The translations under genes were made by a program, and so were the position numbers. Below, in pieces: positions 46,089 to 56,030 of a stretch of DNA of 64,000 nt. The stretch is from the NCBI RefSeq assembly GCF_000686025.1, contig NZ_JMLQ01000006.1, positions 217,426 to 281,425 of the forward strand, written 5' to 3'. The notes beneath the pieces were generated by a model, which had not been told where the DNA came from, searched no databases, and was given only the letters and a program-made list of their open reading frames with translations. The stretch is from Rhodococcus sp. UNC23MFCrub1.1 (GTDB lineage Bacteria; Actinomycetota; Actinomycetes; Mycobacteriales; Mycobacteriaceae). Every line of letters starts with the position of its first letter. Position 1 is the stretch's first letter.

Positions 46089-46607
46089 TCAGAGGTGCTC
46101 CGGCGCCCAGGTGTCGGTGAACTCCTGCTCGGCGTCGATCAGCGCGAGAACCTGCTCGATGACCGCCTGCTCGATCTTGCCGCCGAAGATCGGCACCTTG
46201 ACCTCGGCCTGACCCGTCGCCGTCAGGCTCGATGCGGAGCCCTTCGAGCGCAGTGCCAGGGTGCCCGTGATGGACGCCGGGGCGCCCTCGACCTTGGCCT
46301 CGAAGGTGCCCGAGGCACCCTGCGCGTCGAGAGAACCCCAGGACTCGGTCCGGTGGATGATCAGATCGCCCGGGCGGATGCTGGTGATGGCGCCGGGCAG
46401 GAACTCCTCCGCGATGGCCTGGGTCATCGACACCCACACCGTGCGGCTGTCCGCGTCGTCGCCTGCGACGGTCACGTCGTTCAGCTGTGCCTTGGGGCCG
46501 CCGACGGCCTCGAGCCGATCGGTCCAGTACTGCTCGGTGGTGAGGGCGGCGTGGACGTCGGACGCGGCGAGCGTGGACGGGACCGTGTGATCGAACCTGC
46601 GTGGCAT
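46089..46607 (-). CDS. DUF2505 family protein, copy 2
   Basis: A 172-residue paralog of the neighbour. The matching parts are ASDVHAALTTEQYWTDRLEA and AEVKVPIFGGKIEQAVIEQV. The pair sits 22 bases apart on one strand and 9 bases downstream of namH, so the three may be co-transcribed. The two copies differ through most of their length, so the duplication is old. Confidence 0.8.
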   Translation of the reverse strand: MPRRFDHTVPSTLAASDVHAALTTEQYWTDRLEAVGGPKAQLNDVTVAGDDADSRTVWVSMTQAIAEEFLPGAITSIRPGDLIIHRTESWGSLDAQGASGTFEAKVEGAPASITGTLALRSKGSASSLTATGQAEVKVPIFGGKIEQAVIEQVLALIDAEQEFTDTWAPEHL

Positions 46608-46616
46608 GAGCTGAGA

Positions 46617-48209
46617 TTAACTCTGTGCGGCGCGCTCGGACCGCAGCGGGTGGCCCTTCGACGTGAGGCACTTGCCCGTCTCGAGGTTCCAGTCCCAGCC
46701 GTGCAGATTGCACGTGAGCGTGGTGCCCTCGATGACACCGAACTTCGACAGATCCGCCTTGAGATGCGGGCAGCGCCGCTGGATCTCCCAGCCGTCCTTG
46801 ACGATGGTGGCCGTGTCGTCGTGTGCCTCGGCGAACCAGCCGTCCGCGTAGGCGATGCGCTCGTCGGTGAGGCACTTGAAGAACGTGTACAGGAACTCGT
46901 TGTAGCCACCGACCCGCTTCGCCCGGAACCGCGTCGACAGGAAGATCGAGTTGACCCAGTCGGACTCCCCGTCCCGCAGCACCGTGCGGACCAGCTCGGC
47001 CGGGATCTCGAACGTGTAGCGGAACTTCTCGTCCTGGATCGGTTCGCGCACGATGCGTTTCGGAAAATCGAGCACCACTCTGTCGGCAGCCACCGGAGGT
47101 CGACCGGCCTCCGGCCTGCCCGTCAGATTCAGCTCCACCGGGTAGCCGATGCCGTCGGAGATCTGGTCGGTCTGCGCCATGATCGGCTCGAACAGTGCGC
47201 GCAACGGCCCCAGCAGCGGCTCGCCCGCCGCGGTCGCCCACGATGCCTTCTCGGCCGCGATGACGTCGGCCTGGCGCTGCGCGTACGCCTCGATGTAGTC
47301 GGCCTTGCCGGTGGTGAAGATGGCCTCCACCTCGTCGGTGGGCAGCGGGTGCGCCAGCTCGTTCAGTTCGGAACCCGAGAAGTCCGCCGTGGTTCCCGGC
47401 ATCATCAGCAGGCCCTTGTCGTGGCCGTGGCGGCGCATCTGGTCGAGGAACACCATCTGGTCGGGGAAGATGTTCGCCGGATCGCCGTAGACGTCGTTGA
47501 GCGAGCGCAGCTCGTCGTCGAGGAAGCACGGGGGACCTGCGGACGGAATGACCCACGTGGCGCCGACCTGCTCGATGTACTGCCGACACCGGTCCATCTG
47601 ACGCTGCCGCTTCTGCGTCCCGAACGCGTCCTTGGCGCGCTGCGGCATGTCGTAGACCATCGGGTACCAGATGGCGCCCGAGTACTGCAGCATGTGCACG
47701 TCGATGTGGCCGAAGGCCTCGGTCATCATGTCCAGATCGACGGGCCGGGCATCGTTCATGTTGAACGCGGTGGTCTCACCGTCGCTCACCACCAGGCCCG
47801 AGTCGCCGATGGGTCCGTCGGCCGGGGCACGCAGCGCCACGATCATGACGTCCAGGTCGCCCTTGGGGCCGGACACCGTGTGCTTGACCGAGTCCGTCGT
47901 CTCGAAGAACTTCGTGAAGCCGAGCTTCTCCAGCTCCGTGCGCAGGTCCGGCACCGGGTAGTCCGGCAGCAACACGACCGCGTCCTTGTTCACGTGCTTC
48001 GCCAGGTGCTTCGGGTCGAAGTGGTCCTTGTGCAGGTGCGAGACGTAGAGGTAGTCGCAGTTGCCCAGGTCGTCCCAGTCCAGCTGGGAGTTGTCGGGGA
48101 ACGGGAACCAGGACGTGAAGTACGCCGGATTGACCCACGGGTCGCACAGAATGGACCCCGCAGACGTCTGGATATGAAATCCCGCGTGTCCGACACTGGT
48201 GACCTGCAC
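46617..48209 (-). CDS. namH: Probable UDP-N-acetylmuramate hydroxylase (MBL fold plus Rieske domain)
   Basis: A 530-residue two-domain protein. The N-terminal half is a metallo-beta-lactamase fold with HLHKDH (His58 to His63). The C-terminal part is a Rieske [2Fe-2S] domain with Cys480-x-His482 and Cys500-x2-His503. This combination is that of CMP-sialic acid hydroxylase and of mycobacterial NamH (Rv3818), which turns UDP-MurNAc into UDP-N-glycolylmuramate. GTG 48209 has GGGAGG about six bases upstream. murB, which makes the substrate, is divergent from it. The name rests on architecture and context. Confidence 0.75.
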   Translation of the reverse strand: MQVTSVGHAGFHIQTSAGSILCDPWVNPAYFTSWFPFPDNSQLDWDDLGNCDYLYVSHLHKDHFDPKHLAKHVNKDAVVLLPDYPVPDLRTELEKLGFTKFFETTDSVKHTVSGPKGDLDVMIVALRAPADGPIGDSGLVVSDGETTAFNMNDARPVDLDMMTEAFGHIDVHMLQYSGAIWYPMVYDMPQRAKDAFGTQKRQRQMDRCRQYIEQVGATWVIPSAGPPCFLDDELRSLNDVYGDPANIFPDQMVFLDQMRRHGHDKGLLMMPGTTADFSGSELNELAHPLPTDEVEAIFTTGKADYIEAYAQRQADVIAAEKASWATAAGEPLLGPLRALFEPIMAQTDQISDGIGYPVELNLTGRPEAGRPPVAADRVVLDFPKRIVREPIQDEKFRYTFEIPAELVRTVLRDGESDWVNSIFLSTRFRAKRVGGYNEFLYTFFKCLTDERIAYADGWFAEAHDDTATIVKDGWEIQRRCPHLKADLSKFGVIEGTTLTCNLHGWDWNLETGKCLTSKGHPLRSERAAQS

Positions 48210-48312
48210 GTGAATCCTCCCGAAATATGGAACCTGGTTCGGTGACCATGGTAGGCGCGAACACCCGGTGCTCACGACGAGGCGGGGGGACAGCCGGGTA
48301 GCGTTCACCCCC

Positions 48313-49401
<1,089 letters not shown>

Positions 49402-49432
49402 TCGGTCTGTTGCCACAGGTAACGTCGTCCCC

Positions 49433-50620
49433 GTGAAGATGCAGGGGAGAACACCGTACGCAGCCGTCCTGGCCGTGCTGGCACTCGTGATCGCGCTGGT
49501 CGCGGGGTGCTCCGGCACACCCGGGTCCTCGGAGAGCGCCGCGCCGACCACCGAGGCCGCGCCCGTGGCGGCGGTGACCTACGCACCGGCGGCCGGTGCG
49601 ACCGACGTCTCACCCACCGCTCCGATCTCCGTCTCGGTCGCGAACGGCACCTTCGAGGCCGTGTCGCTCACCACCGCCGACGGCCGCGCCGTCGCGGGAA
49701 CGCTGGACCCGGCGAAGACGACGTTCACCGTCACCGAGCCCCTCGGGTACGACGCGGTCTACACGTGGGCAGGGACGGCAGTCGGCAGCGACGGCAAGCC
49801 GGTGCCGGTCGAGGGCACTCTCGGCACGGTGGCGCCGCAGTCGATCACGTCGGTCTCCACCAACATCGGTGACGGCCAGGAGGTCGGTGTCGCGGCGCCG
49901 ATCATCCTGAAGTTCGACGACGCGATCGTCGACAAGAAGGCGGTCGAGAAGGCGCTGACGGTGACCACGAATCCGCCGACGGCCGGCTCGTGGGCCTGGC
50001 TGCCCGACGACGGCGGGTCCCGCGTGCACTGGCGTCCGCAGAACTACTGGGCCCCCGGCACCACCGTCGACGTGTCGGCGAAGCTCTACGGCGTGAACTA
50101 CGGCGGCGGCGCCTACGGCGACTCGGACGTCACGGTGAACTTCACCATCGGTCGGAGCCAGGTCGTCGTCGCCGATGCGACCAGTCACCGCATGCAGGTG
50201 GTCCGCGACGGCCAGACCGTCATGGACATCCCGGTGAGTTACGGCGAGGGCAACGAGGACCGCAACGTCACGCGCAGCGGCATCCACGTCGTCACCGAGA
50301 AGTACGAGGACTTCCTGATGTCCAACCCGCCGTACTACGAGAACGTGCGGGAACGGTGGGCCACCCGCATCTCGAACAACGGCGAGTTCATCCACGCCAA
50401 TCCGCTGACCACGGGAGTACAGGGCTCGTCCAACGTGACCAACGGCTGCATCAACCTCTCCACCGAGGACGCGCAGACGTACTTCCAGATGGCCGTCTAC
50501 GGCGACCCCGTCGAGGTCACCGGCACGCGCATCGATCTCTCGGCGGCGGACGGCGACATCTACGACTGGGCGATCGACTGGCCCACGTGGCAGAGCATGA
50601 GCGCCCTGACTGCCGCGTGA
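49433..50620 (+). CDS. L,D-transpeptidase lipoprotein (LprQ/LdtE-like)
   Basis: A 395-residue lipoprotein. The signal peptide ends in lipobox LVAGC (Cys26). Two Ig-like domains (about 50-250) precede a YkuD catalytic domain with the catalytic Cys339 in VTNGCINLS. His is in [10 protein letters not shown]. The family consensus is SHGC-x-N; here Asn stands where His is usual. L,D-transpeptidases make 3-3 cross-links, abundant in this group of bacteria. Position matches Rv0483 after murB. A 19-base tandem duplication spans its stop codon. Confidence 0.92.
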   Translation: MKMQGRTPYAAVLAVLALVIALVAGCSGTPGSSESAAPTTEAAPVAAVTYAPAAGATDVSPTAPISVSVANGTFEAVSLTTADGRAVAGTLDPAKTTFTVTEPLGYDAVYTWAGTAVGSDGKPVPVEGTLGTVAPQSITSVSTNIGDGQEVGVAAPIILKFDDAIVDKKAVEKALTVTTNPPTAGSWAWLPDDGGSRVHWRPQNYWAPGTTVDVSAKLYGVNYGGGAYGDSDVTVNFTIGRSQVVVADATSHRMQVVRDGQTVMDIPVSYGEGNEDRNVTRSGIHVVTEKYEDFLMSNPPYYENVRERWATRISNNGEFIHANPLTTGVQGSSNVTNGCINLSTEDAQTYFQMAVYGDPVEVTGTRIDLSAADGDIYDWAIDWPTWQSMSALTAA

Positions 50621-50642
50621 GAGTTGGACTGCCGCGTGAGAA

Positions 50643-51410
50643 TCAGGTCCGGCGGCTGAAACGGCCGTTCGGGGCCTGATCGCGCGGGCGCACGACGATG
50701 GTGTCGAGGTTCACGTGCGAGGGGCGGGACGCCACGAAGCCGATGACCTCGGCGATGTCGGCGGCCACCAACGGGTCGATGCCCTCGTAGACCTTCGCGG
50801 CCTTCTCCTCGTCACCGTCGAAGCGGACGAGGGAGAACTCCGTCTCCACCGCGCCCGGAGCGATCTCGGTCAGACGCACGGGCGTGCCCAGCAATTCGCC
50901 GCGGAGCGTCCGGTGCAGCACGCCCTGTGCGTGCTTGGCCGTGGTGTACCCGGCGCCGTTGTCGTACGTCTCGAACGCGGCGATGGACGTGATGGTCACG
51001 ACGAGACCGTTACCGGACTCGATCAGCTTGGGCAGCAGCGCCTTGGTCATGCGCAGCGTGCCGACGACGTTGGTCTCCCACATCCACTGCCAGTCGTCGA
51101 GGTCCGCCTCGAGGATCGGGGCGAGGCCCTTCGCGCCGCCCGCGTTGTTCACCAGGACGTCCACACGCGGCAGCACCGAGGTGAAGGCCGCGACGGAGTC
51201 CTCGTCGGTCACGTCGAGGGCGAGGGCGGTGCCGTCGATCTCCTCGGCCAGTGCCTCGAGGCGGTCGACGCGGCGGGCGCCCACGACCACGTGATAACCG
51301 CCGGCGGCGAGTGTCCGCGCGGTGGCGGCGCCGATCCCGGAGCTGGCTCCGGTGACGACGGCGGTGGGGCGGTCGGTCTGGGTCGACGGTGTCGTCGGAA
51401 CGCTGGTCAT
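50643..51410 (-). CDS. Short-chain dehydrogenase/reductase
   Basis: A 255-residue SDR oxidoreductase. The cofactor motif is TGASSGIG (about 20-27), the NNAG motif VNNAGGAKG, the catalytic Ser in TITSIAAFET and the YxxxK in YTTAKHAQG. It resembles serine 3-dehydrogenase/YdfG-type SDRs. Position matches Rv0484c. Substrate unknown. The ATG at 51410 is used; a longer upstream frame is antisense noise. Confidence 0.92.
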   Translation of the reverse strand: MTSVPTTPSTQTDRPTAVVTGASSGIGAATARTLAAGGYHVVVGARRVDRLEALAEEIDGTALALDVTDEDSVAAFTSVLPRVDVLVNNAGGAKGLAPILEADLDDWQWMWETNVVGTLRMTKALLPKLIESGNGLVVTITSIAAFETYDNGAGYTTAKHAQGVLHRTLRGELLGTPVRLTEIAPGAVETEFSLVRFDGDEEKAAKVYEGIDPLVAADIAEVIGFVASRPSHVNLDTIVVRPRDQAPNGRFSRRT

Positions 51411-51430
51411 GGGAACCAGGCTAGATCGCG

Positions 51431-52318
51431 TCAGCTCGCGATCGCGCTGTAGCCCGACGCGTCGCCGGCGATGACGCGCGAGTACTCGCCCTGCACGCTG
51501 ACGGGAACGTCGCCCGCGAGGGTGATGCGCTCGAGGCGGCGGTACTGGTCGTCGTAGTCGGAGACGGCGTAGTGCTGGGTCGACCGGTTGTCCCAGATGG
51601 CGATGTCGCCGAGCTCCCACGACCACCGGATGGTGTTCTCCAGGCGGGTCACCCGATCCTGCAGAAGCTCGAAGAGTGCGCGGAACTCCTTGGAGGAGAG
51701 GCCCGGGAACGACTTGGCGAAGTGGCCCAGCAGGATCGCGCGCTTCCCCGTCTCGGGATGCACGCGCACCACGGGATGCTCGACCTCGAAGTACTCGCTG
51801 CGGAACTCCGCGCGGTAGCGCTCGGCCGTCGACGTGACGGACTTCTCGGCAGCGGTCGCCGCGTAGTCGTAGATGTTGGTGTGCACGGCCCACAGCGACT
51901 CCGCGAGGGCCTTCATCGCGGGCGGCAGCTGCTCGTAGCCGGCGGTCGCCGACGCCCAGGTGGTGGTACCGCCGTACGGGGGCAGGTGCACGGCCCGCAG
52001 GATCGATGCCTTCGGCACGCGGTCGACGAACGTCACGTCCGTGTGCCAGCTGTCCGCCTTGTCGTACGTGGAATCGATGGCGAGAGTGCGGGTTCCGCGC
52101 GACCGGACCGTGGGGTGCGGGGTGGTGGGGATCCCGAGCCGCTCGGCGAACGCGTACTGCACCTTCTCGTCCACGTGATGCTGGCCGCGGAAGAACACGA
52201 CCTCGTGCTCGAGCAGCGCCTCGTTGATCTCGTGCACGATCTCGTCCGGGAGATCGCCGCCGATCCGCACGTCGTCGATGCGTGCGCCGATGTTCGCGCC
52301 CAGTTTCACGGTCTTCAT
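51431..52318 (-). CDS. TauD/TfdA-family Fe(II)/2-oxoglutarate dioxygenase
   Basis: A 295-residue dioxygenase. The iron ligands are His92 and Asp94 in WHTDVTF, and a distal His in RSTQHYAV. The 2-oxoglutarate-binding Arg is in RRLERITL. This group (taurine, alkylsulfate or aryloxyalkanoate dioxygenases) often serves sulfur scavenging. The ATG at 52318 is used. It shares a 319-base intergenic region with the divergent ROK regulator, which may contain a Cys-responsive leader. Confidence 0.9.
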   Translation of the reverse strand: MKTVKLGANIGARIDDVRIGGDLPDEIVHEINEALLEHEVVFFRGQHHVDEKVQYAFAERLGIPTTPHPTVRSRGTRTLAIDSTYDKADSWHTDVTFVDRVPKASILRAVHLPPYGGTTTWASATAGYEQLPPAMKALAESLWAVHTNIYDYAATAAEKSVTSTAERYRAEFRSEYFEVEHPVVRVHPETGKRAILLGHFAKSFPGLSSKEFRALFELLQDRVTRLENTIRWSWELGDIAIWDNRSTQHYAVSDYDDQYRRLERITLAGDVPVSVQGEYSRVIAGDASGYSAIAS

Positions 52319-52421
52319 GGGCTCACTGTGATGCCGAAGTCGCAGGTTGTCCACCCTTCGAATCACCTCGAGCGAAACAGGCGATTCTGCAGCGCGGCGA
52401 CATCGGTGCTACTTTTCGGTC

Positions 52422-52535
52422 ATGGCACCAGCGAGGAAGTCCGCACCGCGGGTCACGTATGTGACCGCCGCGCTCGGTTCCCGTCTGCCTCTCGCTCGCG
52501 AACTCTGTTGTCGACGCGGTCTCTCACGAGTCTGA
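52422..52535 (+). CDS. Candidate leaderless short ORF with a Cys-Cys pair
   Basis: A 37-codon frame, MAPARKSAPRVTYV onward, ending ELCCRRGLSRV, with two adjacent TGT codons near its end. TACTTT at 52410-52415 would place transcription start close to the ATG at 52422, so the frame could be translated without a leader. Short Cys-rich leaderless ORFs act as cysteine-sensing attenuators in mycobacteria. It lies in the otherwise empty 52319-52637 gap. It may instead be chance coding. Confidence 0.35.
   Translation: MAPARKSAPRVTYVTAALGSRLPLARELCCRRGLSRV
52451..52466. repeat. Inverted repeat GGTCAC-GTAT-GTGACC
   Basis: Perfect 6-bp arms at 52451-52456 and 52461-52466. It is inside the candidate leader ORF and between two divergent genes. 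Possibly a regulator site. Confidence 0.4.
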
Positions 52536-52551
52536 TCGCGCGTCGACGGAC

Positions 52552-52568
52552 GACCTCCATGTGAGGTC
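52552..52568 (+). promoter_or_regulatory. Hairpin after the candidate leader ORF
   Basis: GACCTC (52552-52557) and GAGGTC (52563-52568) form perfect arms with a 5-base loop, 17 bases after the leader stop. It could be part of an attenuator or an operator. No more structure is certain before the ROK start at 52638. Confidence 0.35.
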
Positions 52569-52637
52569 TGACGATCGGGTGTGACCGGCCTCGTTCCCAG
52601 GCTCCCGGCCCATCCGTCTCGCTTTCGAGGGATTCCC

Positions 52638-53966
52638 ATGTCTGCCCCCACCGTTCTCGCCCAGAGTTCTGCTCCTCGTACGCCGGGTTCCGCCACGCGG
52701 TCCCCGTACGGACGTCCCCACCGGCCGAGGCCGGCGCGCGTCGTCGCGCCCGAACTGCGCGTCAGCGACACTCCGGCCGCCGTCGTCCTGCGCGCCGTGG
52801 TGCAGCGCGGCCCCGTGTCGCGCGACGTCATCGTCTCGGCCACCGGCATCAGCACCGCCACCGTCAACCGCCACGTCAGTGCGCTCATCGCCGCAGGGCT
52901 GCTGCGTGAGCGTGCCGATCTGTCCACGTCCGGCGCCGTCGGGCGTCCCCGCGTTCCGGTGGAGGTGGACCACGAAGGGCAATGCACCCTCGGGGTGCAC
53001 ATCGGCGCGACCACCACGCGCATCGTCGCCGTCGACCTGCGCGGCACCGTGCTCGGCGGCGTCGAGATCGCCACACCCTCCGGCCCGCACGCCGGCGCAC
53101 TGCGCTCCATCGCGGAGAGTGCCGCGTCCTTCGCCGCACGGTGGCACCGGCGCCGCATCCTGTTCGTGGGTGTCGCCATCGGTGGCCGCGTGAACGTGCA
53201 GAAGGGCACCGTCGATCACCCTCGCCTCGCCTGGTCCGACGCCCCGGTGGGCGCGGTCCTGGGCGAGCGGCTCGGTGCCGTGGTGGCCGTGGCGCCCCAC
53301 GTCGAGGCGATGGCGGCGTCGGAGTTGCTGCTCGCGACGGAGTCGGCCCCCGAGGATGCGGGAAGGCCGGAGGCCGGTGGGTCTGTCGGCGGCCGGCCGG
53401 GTACGTCGCTGTACTTCTATGCGCGGGAGATGACGGGGTTGGCGCTGACCATCGACGGTCGGGTGCACACCCCAGCGGGCGGCCCGGGGTCGATCGCTCA
53501 TCTACCGACCGGCTCGGACGTCGTGTGCGACTGCGGGCGTACGGGATGCCTCGAGGCGACCGTGAGCGATCGGGCCGTCGTGGCCGCGGCGCAGCGCGCC
53601 GGACTGCTGGACGAGTCGGAGCGTTCCATCGCTGCGGTGTACCTGGCGGCGCGCACGGGTTCCACTGTGGCACAGGGACTTCTGAACGACCGCGCCGATG
53701 CGCTGGGTCGCGCACTGGCGTTGGTGCACGATGTCGTCAACCCCGACAGCGTGCAGGTGGGCGGTCAGGCGTTCACCGCGTATCCGGCGGCGATGGAGCG
53801 CGTCGAGGCCGCGTTCGAGTCCTCCAGTTCGGTCGCGACGTCGCGGCGAGTGCGGATCACCAGCTTCGGCAAGCGCGTGCAGGACCACGCTGCGGCGGCG
53901 GTGTCCCTCGGCTCGCTCTACGCCGATCCCGTGGTGACGATGCGGAAGATCGACGCTCAGCGCTGA
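52638..53966 (+). CDS. ROK-family transcriptional regulator
   Basis: A 442-residue ROK protein. An N-terminal winged helix (about 40-95: VVLRAVVQRGPVSRDVIVSA and TGISTATVNRHVSALIAAGL) precedes a sugar-kinase-like fold. LGVHIGATTTRIVAVDLRG is the phosphate-1 loop region, and CDCGRTGCLEATVS is the ROK zinc motif (CxCGxxGCxE). No strong kinase Asp-loop was confirmed. It matches Rv0485 by position. It probably senses a sugar; the target genes are unknown. Confidence 0.9.
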   Translation: MSAPTVLAQSSAPRTPGSATRSPYGRPHRPRPARVVAPELRVSDTPAAVVLRAVVQRGPVSRDVIVSATGISTATVNRHVSALIAAGLLRERADLSTSGAVGRPRVPVEVDHEGQCTLGVHIGATTTRIVAVDLRGTVLGGVEIATPSGPHAGALRSIAESAASFAARWHRRRILFVGVAIGGRVNVQKGTVDHPRLAWSDAPVGAVLGERLGAVVAVAPHVEAMAASELLLATESAPEDAGRPEAGGSVGGRPGTSLYFYAREMTGLALTIDGRVHTPAGGPGSIAHLPTGSDVVCDCGRTGCLEATVSDRAVVAAAQRAGLLDESERSIAAVYLAARTGSTVAQGLLNDRADALGRALALVHDVVNPDSVQVGGQAFTAYPAAMERVEAAFESSSSVATSRRVRITSFGKRVQDHAAAAVSLGSLYADPVVTMRKIDAQR

Positions 53967-53988
53967 TCGCACGGGGAATACTGCGGAC

Positions 53989-54717
53989 ATGACAGCACCC
54001 GATCTCCGGTTCTACTTCGACCCGGTGTGCCCGTTCGCCTGGATGACCAGCAGGTGGGTCCGCCTCGTCCAGGCGCAACGGGACTGCACCGTCGACTGGA
54101 GTTTCATCTCCCTGCGACAACTCAACGCGCACATCGACTACGCGACGCACTTCCCGCCGGAGTACGAGGCGGGACACACTGCGGGACTCCGGCTGCTCCG
54201 GGCTGCCGCGAGCGTGCGGGCCGAGCACGGCCGGGAGGCGATGGGCCCGCTGTACGCCGCGCTCGGCGCGCGGATCTTCGATGCGGAGCCGGTGCCCGAC
54301 GAGGCCGGTGCTCACGCGCACCGCGCAACGGCCGAGTTCCTCGCACCGATCCTCGCCGGCCTCGGCCTGCCCGAGCATCACGTCCGGGCACTGGACGACA
54401 CGTCGTTCGACGAGGAGATCCAGGCGTCGACAGACGAGGCGCTGTCGCTCACGGGCAAGGACGTCGGAACACCGATCATCCACGTCGAGCCGCCCGAGGG
54501 CGTGGCGTTCTTCGGCCCGGTCATCAGCCGGCTCCCGTCGGACGACGACGCGGTCGAGTTGTGGGACCACGTCGTGGGACTGGCACGGTTCCCGGGATTC
54601 GCGGAGCTGAAGCGCAGTCTGCGGGAGCTACCCCAGCTGCGGGCTCTCGGTGTGAGCGAGGACGAGGCGGGCGTGCAGCAGGACTGGCACGGCGGTAGTC
54701 GGCGCCGGAAGAAGTAG
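53989..54717 (+). CDS. Rv2466c-like thioredoxin-fold protein with a single active-site Cys
   Basis: A 242-residue DsbA-like protein. It closely resembles mycothiol-dependent nitroreductase Rv2466c: RFYFDPVCPFAWMTSRWV, then GKDVGTPIIHV and VAFFGPVISRLP. The Rv2466c active site CPWC is CPFA here (Cys14, Ala17), so it is monothiol. A mixed disulfide with mycothiol is still possible, as in some Mrx1-like enzymes. It lies 22 bases after the ROK gene and 4 kb before mshA. No gap separates it from convergent alkB. Confidence 0.85.
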   Translation: MTAPDLRFYFDPVCPFAWMTSRWVRLVQAQRDCTVDWSFISLRQLNAHIDYATHFPPEYEAGHTAGLRLLRAAASVRAEHGREAMGPLYAALGARIFDAEPVPDEAGAHAHRATAEFLAPILAGLGLPEHHVRALDDTSFDEEIQASTDEALSLTGKDVGTPIIHVEPPEGVAFFGPVISRLPSDDDAVELWDHVVGLARFPGFAELKRSLRELPQLRALGVSEDEAGVQQDWHGGSRRRKK

Positions 54718-55941
54718 CTACCGCGTCGGCGCGGGGTACTTCGCGAGGTACTTCTCCCGCTTCGCGGGCTGGATGTTGGAGCGCCGGAGGTCGCCGTCGT
54801 AGTGCGCGACCACGCGCTTGTCCATCAGCGCCCGCCACAGGAACGGGAAGTACGACACGAGGATCAGGGGCGCGTAACCCGCTGGGAGCTGCGGAGATTC
54901 GGGCATGCTCCGCAGCACCTGGTACCGGCGCGTGGGGTTGGCGTGATGGTCGCTGTGTCGTTGCAGGTGGTAGAGGAAGATGTCGGAGACGGCGTAGTCG
55001 CTGTTCCAGCTGTGTTCCGGAGTGCAGCGCTCGTAGCGTCCGTTCTCCTTGGTGCGCCGCAGCAGCCCGTAGTGCTCGAGGTAGTTGACGGCCTCGAGCA
55101 GCGAGATCCCGTACACCGCCTGCAGAACCAGGAACGGCAGCAGTTCGACACCGAACACGCCGACCAGCGCACCCCACAGGGCGAGGCTCATGAGCCAGGC
55201 GGTGACATTCGCGTTCGAGAAGGAGAAGGTGCGCTTCCCGGTGCGGTGCAGACGATCTCGCTCGAGTGCCCACCCGGAACGGAATCCGCCGAGAACGCTG
55301 CGGGGGTAGAACTGCCACAGGGTCTCACCGAGACGCGAGCTCGCCGGATCCTCCGGAGTGGCGACCCGGACGTGATGCCCGCGATTGTGTTCGACGTAGA
55401 AGTGCCCGTAGAAGCTCTGCGCGAGCACGATGCGCGAGAGCCACTGTTCGTACTCGACCTTCTTGTGACCGAGCTCGTGCGCCGTGTTGATGCCGATGCC
55501 GCCGACGAGTCCGATGGTCAGCGCCACGCCGATCTTCGAGGCGAGTGACAGGCCGTTCTCGAGCCCGAGCCACGAGAGGTCGTCGGCCGTCAGTAGATGG
55601 GACGACAGCCCGATGCCGAAGAACTGCATGGGGATGTAGGCGTAGACGCAGCCGCGATACCAGAAGTCGGCCTCGAGAGACTCGACCAGATCCTCGGGCG
55701 GATTCTCGTCGAACGGGACGACGATGCGATCCGCGATGGGGACCACGACGTAGAGGAACAGGGGACCCGACCACCACGCGACCTGTGACACTCCCGGTGC
55801 CCACCACTGCAGCCCGAAGACGATGCCCACGGAGATGAGCGGAAGCATCGGAGCGATGAGAGCCCACGGCCAGTAGTACCGGTTGAGGTCACGCCATTCG
55901 CCCGTCTTCGGCGAGATGGAGCGCTGGTGTGTTTCGGTCAC
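54718..55941 (-). CDS. alkB: Alkane 1-monooxygenase
   Basis: A 407-residue non-heme diiron membrane enzyme oxidising n-alkanes at the end carbon. Eight-His motifs are NTAHELGHKKVEY, VEHNRGHHVRV and YHLQRHSDHHANP; NYLEHYGLLR is the AlkB signature. About six helices are seen. The GTG at 55941 is used. The usual rubredoxin (rubA) and rubredoxin reductase genes do not follow, so electrons must come from elsewhere. It is distinct from fatty-acid desaturases by the NYLEHYG motif. Confidence 0.94.
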   Translation of the reverse strand: MTETHQRSISPKTGEWRDLNRYYWPWALIAPMLPLISVGIVFGLQWWAPGVSQVAWWSGPLFLYVVVPIADRIVVPFDENPPEDLVESLEADFWYRGCVYAYIPMQFFGIGLSSHLLTADDLSWLGLENGLSLASKIGVALTIGLVGGIGINTAHELGHKKVEYEQWLSRIVLAQSFYGHFYVEHNRGHHVRVATPEDPASSRLGETLWQFYPRSVLGGFRSGWALERDRLHRTGKRTFSFSNANVTAWLMSLALWGALVGVFGVELLPFLVLQAVYGISLLEAVNYLEHYGLLRRTKENGRYERCTPEHSWNSDYAVSDIFLYHLQRHSDHHANPTRRYQVLRSMPESPQLPAGYAPLILVSYFPFLWRALMDKRVVAHYDGDLRRSNIQPAKREKYLAKYPAPTR

Positions 55942-56030
55942 GACGGAACTTTACCGACGAGTCGACGCTGCTCAGGCCGCTGCACGAGCCCTTCTGACAT
56001 CCCACAACGTGCGCCCAATATGTTGGTGGC

